Shown in pieces: positions 25,410-32,755 of a stretch of DNA of 42,916 bases. Source of the DNA: Rhodothermaceae bacterium (GTDB lineage: Bacteria > Bacteroidota > Rhodothermia > Rhodothermales > JAHQVL01). The notes below the pieces were generated by a model that had not been told where the DNA came from, searched no databases, and saw only the letters and a list, made by a program, of their open reading frames with translations. Each line of letters opens with the position of its first letter. The stretch's first letter is position 1. The stretch spans positions 1 through 42,916 of the forward strand of contig JAHQVL010000077.1 in the NCBI GenBank assembly GCA_019634345.1, read 5' to 3'. The position numbers and the translations under genes are program-made.

Positions 25410-25925
25410 ATGAAACAGACGTTCTTCGCTGTTGTGCTGCTCTTTTTATCCACAACAGCTATTGCCCAGATCACACCTCGACTTGAAGATGTTTCTTCGT
25501 TGGACGGTATCATAAAAGCATATTACGAGGTAGTCTCCGGACCAGCAGGGCAACCAAGAGATTGGGCAAGAGACAGTTCTCTTCACCTACCCGGTGCGCA
25601 AGTACTGATTGTAAGGAATGATGCCGAAGGACATGCAGTAGCCGGCAAAATGTCTTTAGCTGAGTACCATCAGAGAAGTGGGGGGATTAGCGAAGCCGGA
25701 TTTTTTGAATACGAAATCCACAGAGAAACGATGCAACACGGAGCCATTGCGCATATCTGGAGCACCTACGCATGGAGCCAAACCGAAGACGGCCCGGTTG
25801 GCGGGCAAGGCATCAATAGTATCCAGCTCGTTCACGACGGAAAACGCTGGTGGATCACGTCATGGATGTTTGATGGACGAACCAACGCACCCGAAGTGCC
25901 GAAAAAATACCTTCCCAAGCGATAA
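25410..25925 (+). CDS. Secreted NTF2-like/SnoaL-type protein
   Basis: This 171-residue protein has a signal peptide (1-20, ending TAIAQ). The body has the helix-then-sheet layout of NTF2-like proteins: SLDGIIKAYYEVVSGPAG at the start, then HIWSTYAWSQTEDGPVGGQG, NSIQLVHDGKRWWITSWMF, and a C-terminal PKKYLPKR. The last blocks are the usual strands of this fold, where the sentence-like order 'variable substrate loop, long strand, WWIT strand' is common. No catalytic residues can be assigned. It is the last gene of the operon that starts at 22353, and a perfect palindrome follows its stop codon. Confidence 0.72.
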   Translation: MKQTFFAVVLLFLSTTAIAQITPRLEDVSSLDGIIKAYYEVVSGPAGQPRDWARDSSLHLPGAQVLIVRNDAEGHAVAGKMSLAEYHQRSGGISEAGFFEYEIHRETMQHGAIAHIWSTYAWSQTEDGPVGGQGINSIQLVHDGKRWWITSWMFDGRTNAPEVPKKYLPKR

Positions 25926-25930
25926 CTGTG

Positions 25931-25950
25931 CTCAATTACGTGTAATTGAG
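25931..25950 (+). terminator. Perfect palindrome after the NTF2-like stop codon
   Basis: The arms CTCAATTAC (25931-25939) and GTAATTGAG (25942-25950) are perfect complements with two bases between. It begins 5 bases after the stop codon, and a heptamer array follows directly. A termination role is plausible, but the T-tract is missing. Confidence 0.55.
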
Positions 25951-25951
25951 C

Positions 25952-26083
25952 AGTTCCAGGTTCCAGGTTTCAGGTTCCATGTAGGAAGGTAGGTCCCTAG
26001 TCCAGAAACCTGAAACCTGGAACTTGAAACCAAGAACTTGAAACCAAGAACTTGAAACCTGGAACCTGGAACTTGAAACCTGG
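25952..26083. repeat. Heptamer repeat array in inverted orientation
   Basis: The left block (25952-25979) has four heptamers: AGTTCCA, GGTTCCA, GGTTTCA, GGTTCCA. The right block (26005-26081) has eleven complementary heptamers in exact 7-base register: GAAACCT twice, then GGAACTT, GAAACCA, AGAACTT, and so on. The first 20 bases of the left block are a perfect complement of 26054-26073 and match 26005-26024 with one mismatch. The whole can fold as a long hairpin. It fills the gap between convergent genes. Confidence 0.92.
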
Positions 26084-26093
26084 CCCCCCACAC

Positions 26094-27896
26094 TCACGGT
26101 GACAATAAAGGGTTACCGGTTTCCCCTGGGGCCCACTGCCTGTGCCACGTTCCAAGATGCGTTGCCCCGAAGCTTACCCCGCTGAAAGGACCGAGATTTA
26201 GGATCGCACCGAGATCTGACTTGATCGAGGTGTTATCTCCGATGGTCAAATCCAGCCCGTTATTCAGATCTTGCAATCCACTCACCAGGTCTGCCATGTC
26301 TTCGTTGAACTCCTCTTCTTCGTCGGTGCGCTTGTGCCAGTACAGGCTCGCTTCGTAAACCCGGGTAGCAGTGACTCCATCTGTAGAAAAGAGCCGGATA
26401 GTCAGTGCGTTCATTCTGTTATGGGTATGCCATACACAGTGCGGCCCGGAATCATACGTACATTCCGGCAAATAGGGATTGCCTGTATCCCACAATTTTC
26501 TAAGCGAACTCAGACGAGTAATTGTGATGTCGAAGTGCTCTAAATCAGCCGGGTCAAAGACCGCGGTTCTGTATTTATTTCCTGGATCGGCGAGGGTGGT
26601 ATCGAACCCTGCAGGTACCGATTGAAAAATAGCATCCTGCCCGATAAGGTCAAACTGTATCAATCCCAGGCCATGATTTGTATGGTTGTAAATCTCTAGA
26701 TAGATAGAGTCGGATGAGCTGATTTGGCTGAGCGTCTCGTCAAATTTGTTGTATCCCTGGTGATTGGGGGCGCCGGCTCTGTCTGAATGAAATACGACAT
26801 AATTACCCTGCTTGGAAGTATAATCATGGGTATGCTTCAGAACGTCTTGATCCTGGATATCGGTACCGTTGGGAAGCGCCCAGGCACCACTCATATCTCG
26901 CATAACAGAGAGGTCCATGTGGCCCGCATTGATGGGTTCTTGTAATGTCACAAACATCCCTTCGATGTTGACATTACCGCTGAAGTCCACAACTGGATTC
27001 ATGTTAGACGACGGGGGCTTAACCAGGATGATGCCATCCCACTCAAAATCAATTCCGCTTGGGATGACGAGATCACCCTCTACAACCAGAATGCCTTTAC
27101 CGGCAAAATTGCTCGTAATGTTCAAGTCTCCTTCAACAGTAAGCATTTGTAAGCCGTCATTGATTCCAAAGTCAGTACCCAGGCTATAAAAATCATCTAC
27201 GGTCTGTAGCAATGATGGATTAGCCAGCGAAAACTCTGTAACAACCTGGTTAATCTGATCGGGAAAGAATATACCTTCTTGGGTCGCATAAAAATCACGC
27301 TCTGCTTGTGTGATCTCAGTTATCCCAACACTGTGCCCGCTAGTCGCCAGAGTAACATCATTGACCAGGTCCGCCCAATCAATGTTTACCTCTCCAAGAG
27401 AACCGATAATTCCCAGGTCATCAACAAGGATGTCTTCCAAATCTTGGATATTCTGATCATCAAGAGCCAGGCTGTCAAAATCGAGGGTTGCCAGGCTAGA
27501 AATGGTTGGGTTCACACGCCAGGTTTTTAGCTGAAAGGGGTTTACCGCAAAATTCTGCCATGAATACCTGCTCCGCACCTGGTGTACAGTGGAGTCATAG
27601 TCCGCCTGAACCGTAAAATCCAAGACACTTCCGCTTTGAGTAAGCCCACTGACTAAAATCCGACCTCCATCACGAAATACCGGCCCACCCAGCCAGGAAG
27701 TCAGCGTTCCGCCTTTCCCAACCCATTCGGCCAGGACGGCTTTACGGCCTTCCAGCGCCAGTTCTCTAGCCATGAAATTGGCCTGTCTTTTATATTCCCT
27801 TTGCTCAGTTTCTTGGCTTTTCAGTTGAGCGTTAAAAAGCATGGTCATAGTCGTTGCAAGCACAAATGCTGCTGCAACAAGTGCACCTTTACCCAT
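26094..27896 (-). CDS. Exported single-anchor protein, PilX/DUF4900-like
   Basis: This 600-residue protein has an N-terminal helix (about 4-22) followed by an amphipathic stretch LKSQETEQREYKRQANF, the topology of pilin-like and PilX-like proteins. There is no canonical prepilin site: the residue after Gly lacks the +5 glutamate pattern. A central region (about 250-315) has layered valine-rich strands, MLTVEGDLNI, GKGILVVEGDLVIPSG and WDGIILVKPP. This is the pattern of DUF4900-type PilX-like proteins, which probably form a short beta-helix. The C-terminal half has no motif I recognise and contains one Cys pair around PECTYDSGPHCVW. It is the last gene of a three-gene run of similar topology, and it stops just before the heptamer array. 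Confidence 0.55.
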   Translation of the reverse strand: MGKGALVAAAFVLATTMTMLFNAQLKSQETEQREYKRQANFMARELALEGRKAVLAEWVGKGGTLTSWLGGPVFRDGGRILVSGLTQSGSVLDFTVQADYDSTVHQVRSRYSWQNFAVNPFQLKTWRVNPTISSLATLDFDSLALDDQNIQDLEDILVDDLGIIGSLGEVNIDWADLVNDVTLATSGHSVGITEITQAERDFYATQEGIFFPDQINQVVTEFSLANPSLLQTVDDFYSLGTDFGINDGLQMLTVEGDLNITSNFAGKGILVVEGDLVIPSGIDFEWDGIILVKPPSSNMNPVVDFSGNVNIEGMFVTLQEPINAGHMDLSVMRDMSGAWALPNGTDIQDQDVLKHTHDYTSKQGNYVVFHSDRAGAPNHQGYNKFDETLSQISSSDSIYLEIYNHTNHGLGLIQFDLIGQDAIFQSVPAGFDTTLADPGNKYRTAVFDPADLEHFDITITRLSSLRKLWDTGNPYLPECTYDSGPHCVWHTHNRMNALTIRLFSTDGVTATRVYEASLYWHKRTDEEEEFNEDMADLVSGLQDLNNGLDLTIGDNTSIKSDLGAILNLGPFSGVSFGATHLGTWHRQWAPGETGNPLLSP

Positions 27897-27926
27897 GGCT
27901 ATTACCTTGTGTTGTATATGTGTGTG

Positions 27927-28643
27927 TTAGAGATCCCAATTGATTAAGTCAACCGTACCGCCATAACGGCTGAAGTTAAGCTGACTTTTATTGCGTTGTT
28001 CTGCAGTGATATCCTGAACCCCCGTTCTCGCCATCTGAATTTGGAAGCGTACTTTTGTCATGTCCGTAATAGGGCAGGGCGTAGTAGAAGAGCTCACAAA
28101 ACTACCATCCCGGAGGCCAAACTCGACATTAAAAAATGTAATGGTCGATTGACTCCATCCTCGTGCAATGCCATCGACTTGCCGCTCCAGCCGATAGAGC
28201 GGATGCGTAAGGGTATCCGGCCCCATCTCGCGCGATACGCTTCGCCCCGTTTCACGGATCAGGTTGTAAGAAACAATGGTCACCTCGGCAGAATCGGGCT
28301 CCAGAAGCCCCGCTGCCACTTGAGGATCTGACAGTGTTGGAAACGTAAACAGGGTCGTTGTGTCCTGCCCTGTAACCGCATTACTTACTGAAGTGCTACA
28401 GGCAAATGCGGTCCCACCAGTCAGCTTGCCTCCAGCTTGAGCCACATCGGTTTGAGCCGCGGTTCGCATATTAAAGAGATCGCGCTCAAGCATGTCTGCG
28501 ATGTCCAAGGTCTCCGAACGAACGATCTGGTTAATTGTAGCGTCCGCATTGGACTGGGTGCCTCGCACTTGCAGCAACACAAAGATGGTCACCATTACTG
28601 CAGAAACCAGAACGGCGCTGATGTGATCTAAAAAAATGTGCAT
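27927..28643 (-). CDS. Exported single-anchor protein, minor-pseudopilin-like
   Basis: This 238-residue protein has one N-terminal helix (about 8-25), then a long helical stretch with DATINQIVRSETLDIADMLERDL, resembling the stalk helix of minor pseudopilins. The remainder is probably beta-rich, with VEFGLRDGSF and a final NFSRYGGTVDLINWDL. It carries a cysteine pair (AFACSTS and TTPCPI). No prepilin peptidase cleavage motif is present. It lies 18 bases downstream of the 175-residue gene and 30 bases upstream of the PilX-like gene, so the three are one operon. Function is unknown; assembly with its neighbours into a surface or secretion structure is inference. Confidence 0.5.
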   Translation of the reverse strand: MHIFLDHISAVLVSAVMVTIFVLLQVRGTQSNADATINQIVRSETLDIADMLERDLFNMRTAAQTDVAQAGGKLTGGTAFACSTSVSNAVTGQDTTTLFTFPTLSDPQVAAGLLEPDSAEVTIVSYNLIRETGRSVSREMGPDTLTHPLYRLERQVDGIARGWSQSTITFFNVEFGLRDGSFVSSSTTPCPITDMTKVRFQIQMARTGVQDITAEQRNKSQLNFSRYGGTVDLINWDL

Positions 28644-28661
28644 CCGAATCTATAGGGCTTG

Positions 28662-29189
28662 CTAGTTGACGTAATCAGAAATGGTAACCGTTTTCTTAAA
28701 GGTTACCTGTGCTGTTGAATGGCCAATGCTATCCCGCGACACCACGTGGGCAATGATTTGCTTGGCGAGCGTTTGCGACAACGATGTGGTATCCGCTGTC
28801 AACGGATCTACATACCGTACAGTGTACGTAGCCCGCAGCCCATAGGTCTCGTTACTCAACGTGTGCGTAAAGTCCTCAACGAACCCATCGTAGTCGTCAA
28901 TATCATCGAAGTCAGTCACATCCACTTCTCCTGATTCTCTACCCAGTGATGCTGGCAATGTGAGGTCACTCGTACCAGGATCAAGGACAGTCATTGAAGT
29001 GCGTGCCTCATCGAATGCTTCACTTTCTGCGATTTGATGGAGACGAACCTTAGCCCAGTCTGCCGCTGCAGACTCCAATTCGCGGACATAAGCCCCTTTT
29101 TGTAGCAAGAAGATGGATCGTTGTTGGTTAATCGATAGAGTAGCTAAAATTAACAGCGCGCCCATGGCGAGCATTGTTTGCAGTTGCAT
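28662..29189 (-). CDS. Exported single-anchor protein, first of the pseudopilin-like trio
   Basis: This 175-residue protein has an N-terminal hydrophobic helix (about 5-20) followed by a polar helix with SIFLLQKGAYVRELESAAAD. An acidic region (DVTDFDDIDDYDGFVEDF) comes next, then strands ending TFKKTVTISDYVN. The topology fits a minor pseudopilin or pilus-assembly protein, but no family signature or prepilin site is visible. The gene opens the operon that runs to 26094. Its upstream region of about 300 bases contains an inverted repeat but no clear promoter. Confidence 0.5.
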   Translation of the reverse strand: MQLQTMLAMGALLILATLSINQQRSIFLLQKGAYVRELESAAADWAKVRLHQIAESEAFDEARTSMTVLDPGTSDLTLPASLGRESGEVDVTDFDDIDDYDGFVEDFTHTLSNETYGLRATYTVRYVDPLTADTTSLSQTLAKQIIAHVVSRDSIGHSTAQVTFKKTVTISDYVN

Positions 29190-29339
29190 AGCCTAGTTCG
29201 AGTTTGAATAGATGTAGAGCGATTGAGCAGGAGGGGGGCTATGCTTCCTTGTGAACCAAGGGATGGAGTAAGTTATTGATTGCGAAAAGGCCCAAATCAA
29301 TAAGCGTACCAATTGCACCGAAAAGCTATACAAGGGGCT

Positions 29340-29372
29340 AACAATTGGATACCTCCTCGTTATCCAATTGTT
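29340..29372. other. Perfect 12-base inverted repeat with anti-SD-like loop
   Basis: AACAATTGGATA (29340-29351) and TATCCAATTGTT (29361-29372) are perfect complements around the 9-base loop CCTCCTCGT. There is no T-tract on either side. On the plus strand the loop shows CCTCC, the core of the 16S anti-Shine-Dalgarno; on the minus strand it shows GAGGAGG. It sits in the 299-base divergent gap (29190-29488) between the pseudopilin-like operon and the small L7/L12-like gene. Nothing else stands out in that gap. Confidence 0.7.
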
Positions 29373-29488
29373 GTAAGCAAGATTTTAAGTAAGATATCTC
29401 AAAAAGAGTATCAGCTTGCCCTACCGTAACAATCCTGGCGCGGCCTCGTATTGGCTCTACTATACGTGAAGTAATTGCGCGCAAGATT

Positions 29489-29728
29489 ATGACTGTATTC
29501 GATTATCTCTTTTCTTCCGACTCGGATCGCAAGCCTCTCACCCAAAACGAAGTTCAGGCCCTAGCCGATGATGCATCATCGGTCGTTGTTGAATGGGCCA
29601 AGGAAGACACGTACGTAGGAGAGCTTCAAGCTATTCGCCAATACCGCCGCGACACAGGCGCTTCATTGGAAATTGCCCTACGCGTGATCAAAGAACTTAA
29701 ATGGCGAGCCCACATTAGCAAGAATTAG
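29489..29728 (+). CDS. Small protein with L7/L12-like C-terminal motif
   Basis: This 79-residue soluble protein has a charged N-terminal half and a C-terminal block LQAIRQYRRDTGASLEIALR followed by VIKEL. That resembles the helix-turn-helix of the ribosomal L7/L12 C-terminal domain (KIxxIKxYRExTGxGLKEAK). Several small bacterial proteins of unknown function share this block. I cannot tell whether it contacts the ribosome or translation factors. It is 27 bases upstream of the 64-residue gene in the same direction, and the two are probably cotranscribed. The start is the ATG at 29489. Confidence 0.6.
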   Translation: MTVFDYLFSSDSDRKPLTQNEVQALADDASSVVVEWAKEDTYVGELQAIRQYRRDTGASLEIALRVIKELKWRAHISKN

Positions 29729-29755
29729 GTACTCTTCTCAAATTCTCTCTGCCTC

Positions 29756-29950
29756 ATGGAGAATCGCCGTTCTATCGTCCGTACTATGCTTCATGGTACT
29801 CGTGACTTTCAGGAGTATCAGGATCACACCAAATACGACCCGGCTACAAAAGACAACTATTTCATGAGGCTTCCTGGCGGTTTACCTGTACCCATCTCTT
29901 CCTTCGAACGCCGTAAAAAGGAAATACTCGACAGACTGGACGATAAATAG
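29756..29950 (+). CDS. Small hypothetical protein
   Basis: This 64-residue protein is rich in charged residues, with no membrane segment and no recognised motif. Segments that might be conserved are RSIVRTMLHGTRDFQEYQDH and the C-terminal SSFERRKKEILDRLDDK, a likely helix. It is a real gene rather than a chance frame mainly because of its position and spacing after the L7/L12-like gene and its ordinary codon use. No function can be given. Confidence 0.45.
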   Translation: MENRRSIVRTMLHGTRDFQEYQDHTKYDPATKDNYFMRLPGGLPVPISSFERRKKEILDRLDDK

Positions 29951-30076
29951 TCGGGCTCTTCGATATCCCATTGATTGGCAGTTGGTTGATTTGTTAATTG
30001 TGTGATTACTGTACCAAGGAAGCACTAGCTTCCTATCCCGCCGTATCCGATCACGCTTACACTCATCAATCCTGTC

Positions 30077-31462
30077 ATGCAAAAGAAGTCCTTGTCCCGG
30101 CGCTCTTTCGTCGGTACCTCTGCTGCCGCATCCTTCGGCGCTCTTGTACTCCCTCGTCATATTCTCGGTGGACCTGGTTTTAAAGCTCCTAGTGATACCC
30201 TCAATGTTGCTGCTATTGGAGCCGGTGGTATGGGGGCATCCAATATGGCCCAGCTAACCAGCCAGAACATTGTTGCCATATGCGATGTGGACGACAGACG
30301 CCTTGAGCAGTCTTTCTTCGATAACCAGGGCAATGCTCGGGAAAATCGAAAAGAACTCAAAATGGCCTATGACAAGGCAAAGCGATACAAAGATTATCGC
30401 AGAATGCTTGAACGCCAAAAAGATATTGATGCAGTCGTCATTGCGGCACCAGATCATATTCATGCCACAGCTTCCACGATGGCAATGCGCATGGGGAAAC
30501 ACGTTTACGTTCAAAAGCCATTAACGCACTCCATACATGAAGCGCGGGTTCTCAATAAAGTAGCACAAGAAACCGGTGTCGTTACACAAATGGGCAACCA
30601 GGGCCATTCGTCGGATGACGGACGTAAACTCATTGAATGGATTTGGGCTGGTGCCATCGGCCCTGTTGGGGAAGTTCATATATGGACAAACCGCCCTATT
30701 TGGCCCCAGGGCATGGCACGCCCGAAGAAATCAGAATCGATCCCGAAATCCATGGATTGGGATCTCTTCCTTGGGCCTGCTCCTAAAGTAGATTACCACT
30801 CTTCGTATACCCCATTCTCGTGGAGAGGGTGGACGGACTACGGGACAGGTGCCCTGGGCGACATGGGTGCCCATCTGGTCGACCACACCTACTGGGCGCT
30901 CGACCTCGACTACCCAACGTCCATTGAAGCCTCTGGCTCTCCCTTTGGTGGAGACGACAAAGCATCCTTTCCTCTAGCCACTCAAGTTCACTACGAATTT
31001 GCGCGCGGAGGCAGAGAACCTATTAAAGTTACCTGGTACGATGGCGGGCTGCTCCCACGCCGGCCAGAGATGATGCCGGCTGATGCAGAAGTCAATCCTT
31101 CGGGCGGCGCCATTATGGTTGGAGAGAAAGGGGTGTTGGTTTATGACACCTATGGACACAATCCTCGGATGTACCCACAACACCTCGAAGAGGAATATGC
31201 AAACACACCGCAAATGCTTCCTCGTATTCCTGATCAGAACCATGAAATGAACTGGGCTCGCGCTTGCATGGGGCAAGAAGAGGCCTCATGTCCATTTGAA
31301 TACGCAGCTCCGCTAACAGAAACCATGCTACTTGGCGTAGCCGCCTTGTATGCAGGCTATGGCAAGAAACTATTCTGGGATGGCAAGAAAGGGGAGTTCA
31401 CTAATGCGCCTGAAGCCAATCAGTATCTACACCGTGAATACCGCAGTGGTTGGGAATTGTAG
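30077..31462 (+). CDS. Twin-arginine-exported Gfo/Idh/MocA oxidoreductase
   Basis: This 461-residue exported NAD(P)-dependent oxidoreductase has a twin-arginine signal (SRRSFVGTSAAASFGALVLP, residues 7-26). The Rossmann motif is AAIGAGGMGASNMAQL (Gly48, Gly50, Gly51, Gly53), followed by the nucleotide-sugar-type strand ICDVD. HVYVQKPLTHSIHEAR has Gln in place of the usual Glu of the E-K-P motif, as is common in the exported members. GDMGAHLVDHTYWALDL is in the substrate domain. Substrates of the exported group are generally sugars or polyols, but none can be named here. The gene is monocistronic, ended by the bidirectional terminator at 31480. Confidence 0.92.
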   Translation: MQKKSLSRRSFVGTSAAASFGALVLPRHILGGPGFKAPSDTLNVAAIGAGGMGASNMAQLTSQNIVAICDVDDRRLEQSFFDNQGNARENRKELKMAYDKAKRYKDYRRMLERQKDIDAVVIAAPDHIHATASTMAMRMGKHVYVQKPLTHSIHEARVLNKVAQETGVVTQMGNQGHSSDDGRKLIEWIWAGAIGPVGEVHIWTNRPIWPQGMARPKKSESIPKSMDWDLFLGPAPKVDYHSSYTPFSWRGWTDYGTGALGDMGAHLVDHTYWALDLDYPTSIEASGSPFGGDDKASFPLATQVHYEFARGGREPIKVTWYDGGLLPRRPEMMPADAEVNPSGGAIMVGEKGVLVYDTYGHNPRMYPQHLEEEYANTPQMLPRIPDQNHEMNWARACMGQEEASCPFEYAAPLTETMLLGVAALYAGYGKKLFWDGKKGEFTNAPEANQYLHREYRSGWEL

Positions 31463-31479
31463 AACTCATAATCGTATAT

Positions 31480-31513
31480 AAAAAGGGTTGGTTCTGAGGA
31501 ATCAACCCTTTTT
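31480..31513. terminator. Bidirectional terminator between convergent genes
   Basis: AAAAAGGGTTGGTT (31480-31493) and AATCAACCCTTTTT (31500-31513) pair with one G-T wobble around a 6-base loop. A-rich and T-rich flanks make it work in both directions. It ends at the stop codon of the GH18 gene. Confidence 0.9.
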
Positions 31514-32670
31514 CATTTTAGCATCTGATGAAGCACGTCCAATAAGGCCCCATCCTGATCATGCCGGTGCTCCCAATACATAATGCCCCCCAACTCATGC
31601 TCCCTCACAAACGTGCTTTTATAGATTAACGATTCAGGATCTTCGTAAGAAATGAATATCGTAGAATCGGGATGCCACAGATAAGGCGCCTTGGCTTCTT
31701 CGTCCCAATGCCGCTCAAACCCATGCTCCTCTGCAAGCAGATCTGCGATGTGACCATACCCAAAGGCTCCTTTGAATGATTCGTACTTCTGATACAACCC
31801 ATTATTTTTATCCTCAACCCCTTCCCAACTCCGTCCGTAAAACGCGACGCCCATCACAACTTTCTCAGGTGGGACACCCGTTGCCAGGTAACGCTCTATG
31901 CCAGCTTGCGTTGTACGCTCAGCATCTATTGACGCGACCGATTTATTCAACCCAGTGTGATGCCCCGTCGTCTCTGAACCCTCTGTATAAAAATCATAGG
32001 ACATCAAATTTATATGATCCACAAAGTGATGTAGGGTATCCATTTCCGTGTTTTCCAGGTACTTTTTACTATCACTGGCAGCAATCGTTAATAGATAACC
32101 AGGAAACTTACGCCCTTTCGCTTCTCCCATTTCATCCAGACGGTCCCGAATGGCTTTCAGGAGCCGGGTAAAGTTGACCTTATCTTCTTCGCGATACACA
32201 ATTCCTGGCCCGGGCTGGCCCGGATATTCCCAATCTATGTCTACACCATCAAGAGAATGGGCATTGATTAATTCCTCCACCTGTTCAGCAAATTCAGATC
32301 TAGAACGCTCCGTTAATGCAGCATCTGAAAAATGGTCCGCTCCCCATCCTCCGATAGAAACCAGTACTTTCAAATATGGAGTCTCAGATTTTAACTGTAC
32401 GAGCCGTTTGATATACGCCGGCCCATCTGGATCCGGAAAGTACAACTCTCCATGTTCGTCAATGCGCGCAAATGCATAAATGATATGGGTGAGTCTATCT
32501 GCGTCATTAACGTTTACATCTGCCGGACCGCTTGCATAACCTACGATGCGATAAGGGGGCGGCTCTTTTGCACTGAATCCAGCCATCCGGGTAAACTCAC
32601 ACCCCACCATCACAAAGAGTACCGCTGCGAATACCCCAATCAGCACGATATGTGTTTTCTTCATACCCAT
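31513..32670 (-). CDS. GH18 glycoside hydrolase lipoprotein (chitinase-like)
   Basis: This 385-residue lipoprotein has a signal ending MVGC (Cys24). The GH18 catalytic motif DGVDIDWEYPG is at 141-151, with the proton donor Glu148 and the assisting Asp144 and Asp146. Other family blocks are HIIYAFARID, KVLVSIGGWG, HINLMSYDFY and VVMGVAFYGRSW, and a C-terminal GGIMYWEHRHDQD. GH18 enzymes cleave chitin, chitooligosaccharides or N-glycan cores, so N-acetylglucosamine-containing polymers are the likely target. An ATG two codons downstream (MKKTHIVL) could be the real start. The next gene on the strand starts 85 bases upstream, so cotranscription is uncertain. Confidence 0.93.
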   Translation of the reverse strand: MGMKKTHIVLIGVFAAVLFVMVGCEFTRMAGFSAKEPPPYRIVGYASGPADVNVNDADRLTHIIYAFARIDEHGELYFPDPDGPAYIKRLVQLKSETPYLKVLVSIGGWGADHFSDAALTERSRSEFAEQVEELINAHSLDGVDIDWEYPGQPGPGIVYREEDKVNFTRLLKAIRDRLDEMGEAKGRKFPGYLLTIAASDSKKYLENTEMDTLHHFVDHINLMSYDFYTEGSETTGHHTGLNKSVASIDAERTTQAGIERYLATGVPPEKVVMGVAFYGRSWEGVEDKNNGLYQKYESFKGAFGYGHIADLLAEEHGFERHWDEEAKAPYLWHPDSTIFISYEDPESLIYKSTFVREHELGGIMYWEHRHDQDGALLDVLHQMLK

Positions 32671-32755
32671 TAGAACAATACAACGAAACAGACACCCAGG
32701 TTCTTGTCTGCACAGTCGTTTTGCTCTTCGAACGCCTCGGATTTATGAAGCAGGT

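Noticed and set aside
25952-26083. CRISPR or satellite-like minisatellite
   Set aside because: The repeats are strict heptamers without spacers and occur in both orientations, which fits an STRR-type intergenic repeat instead.
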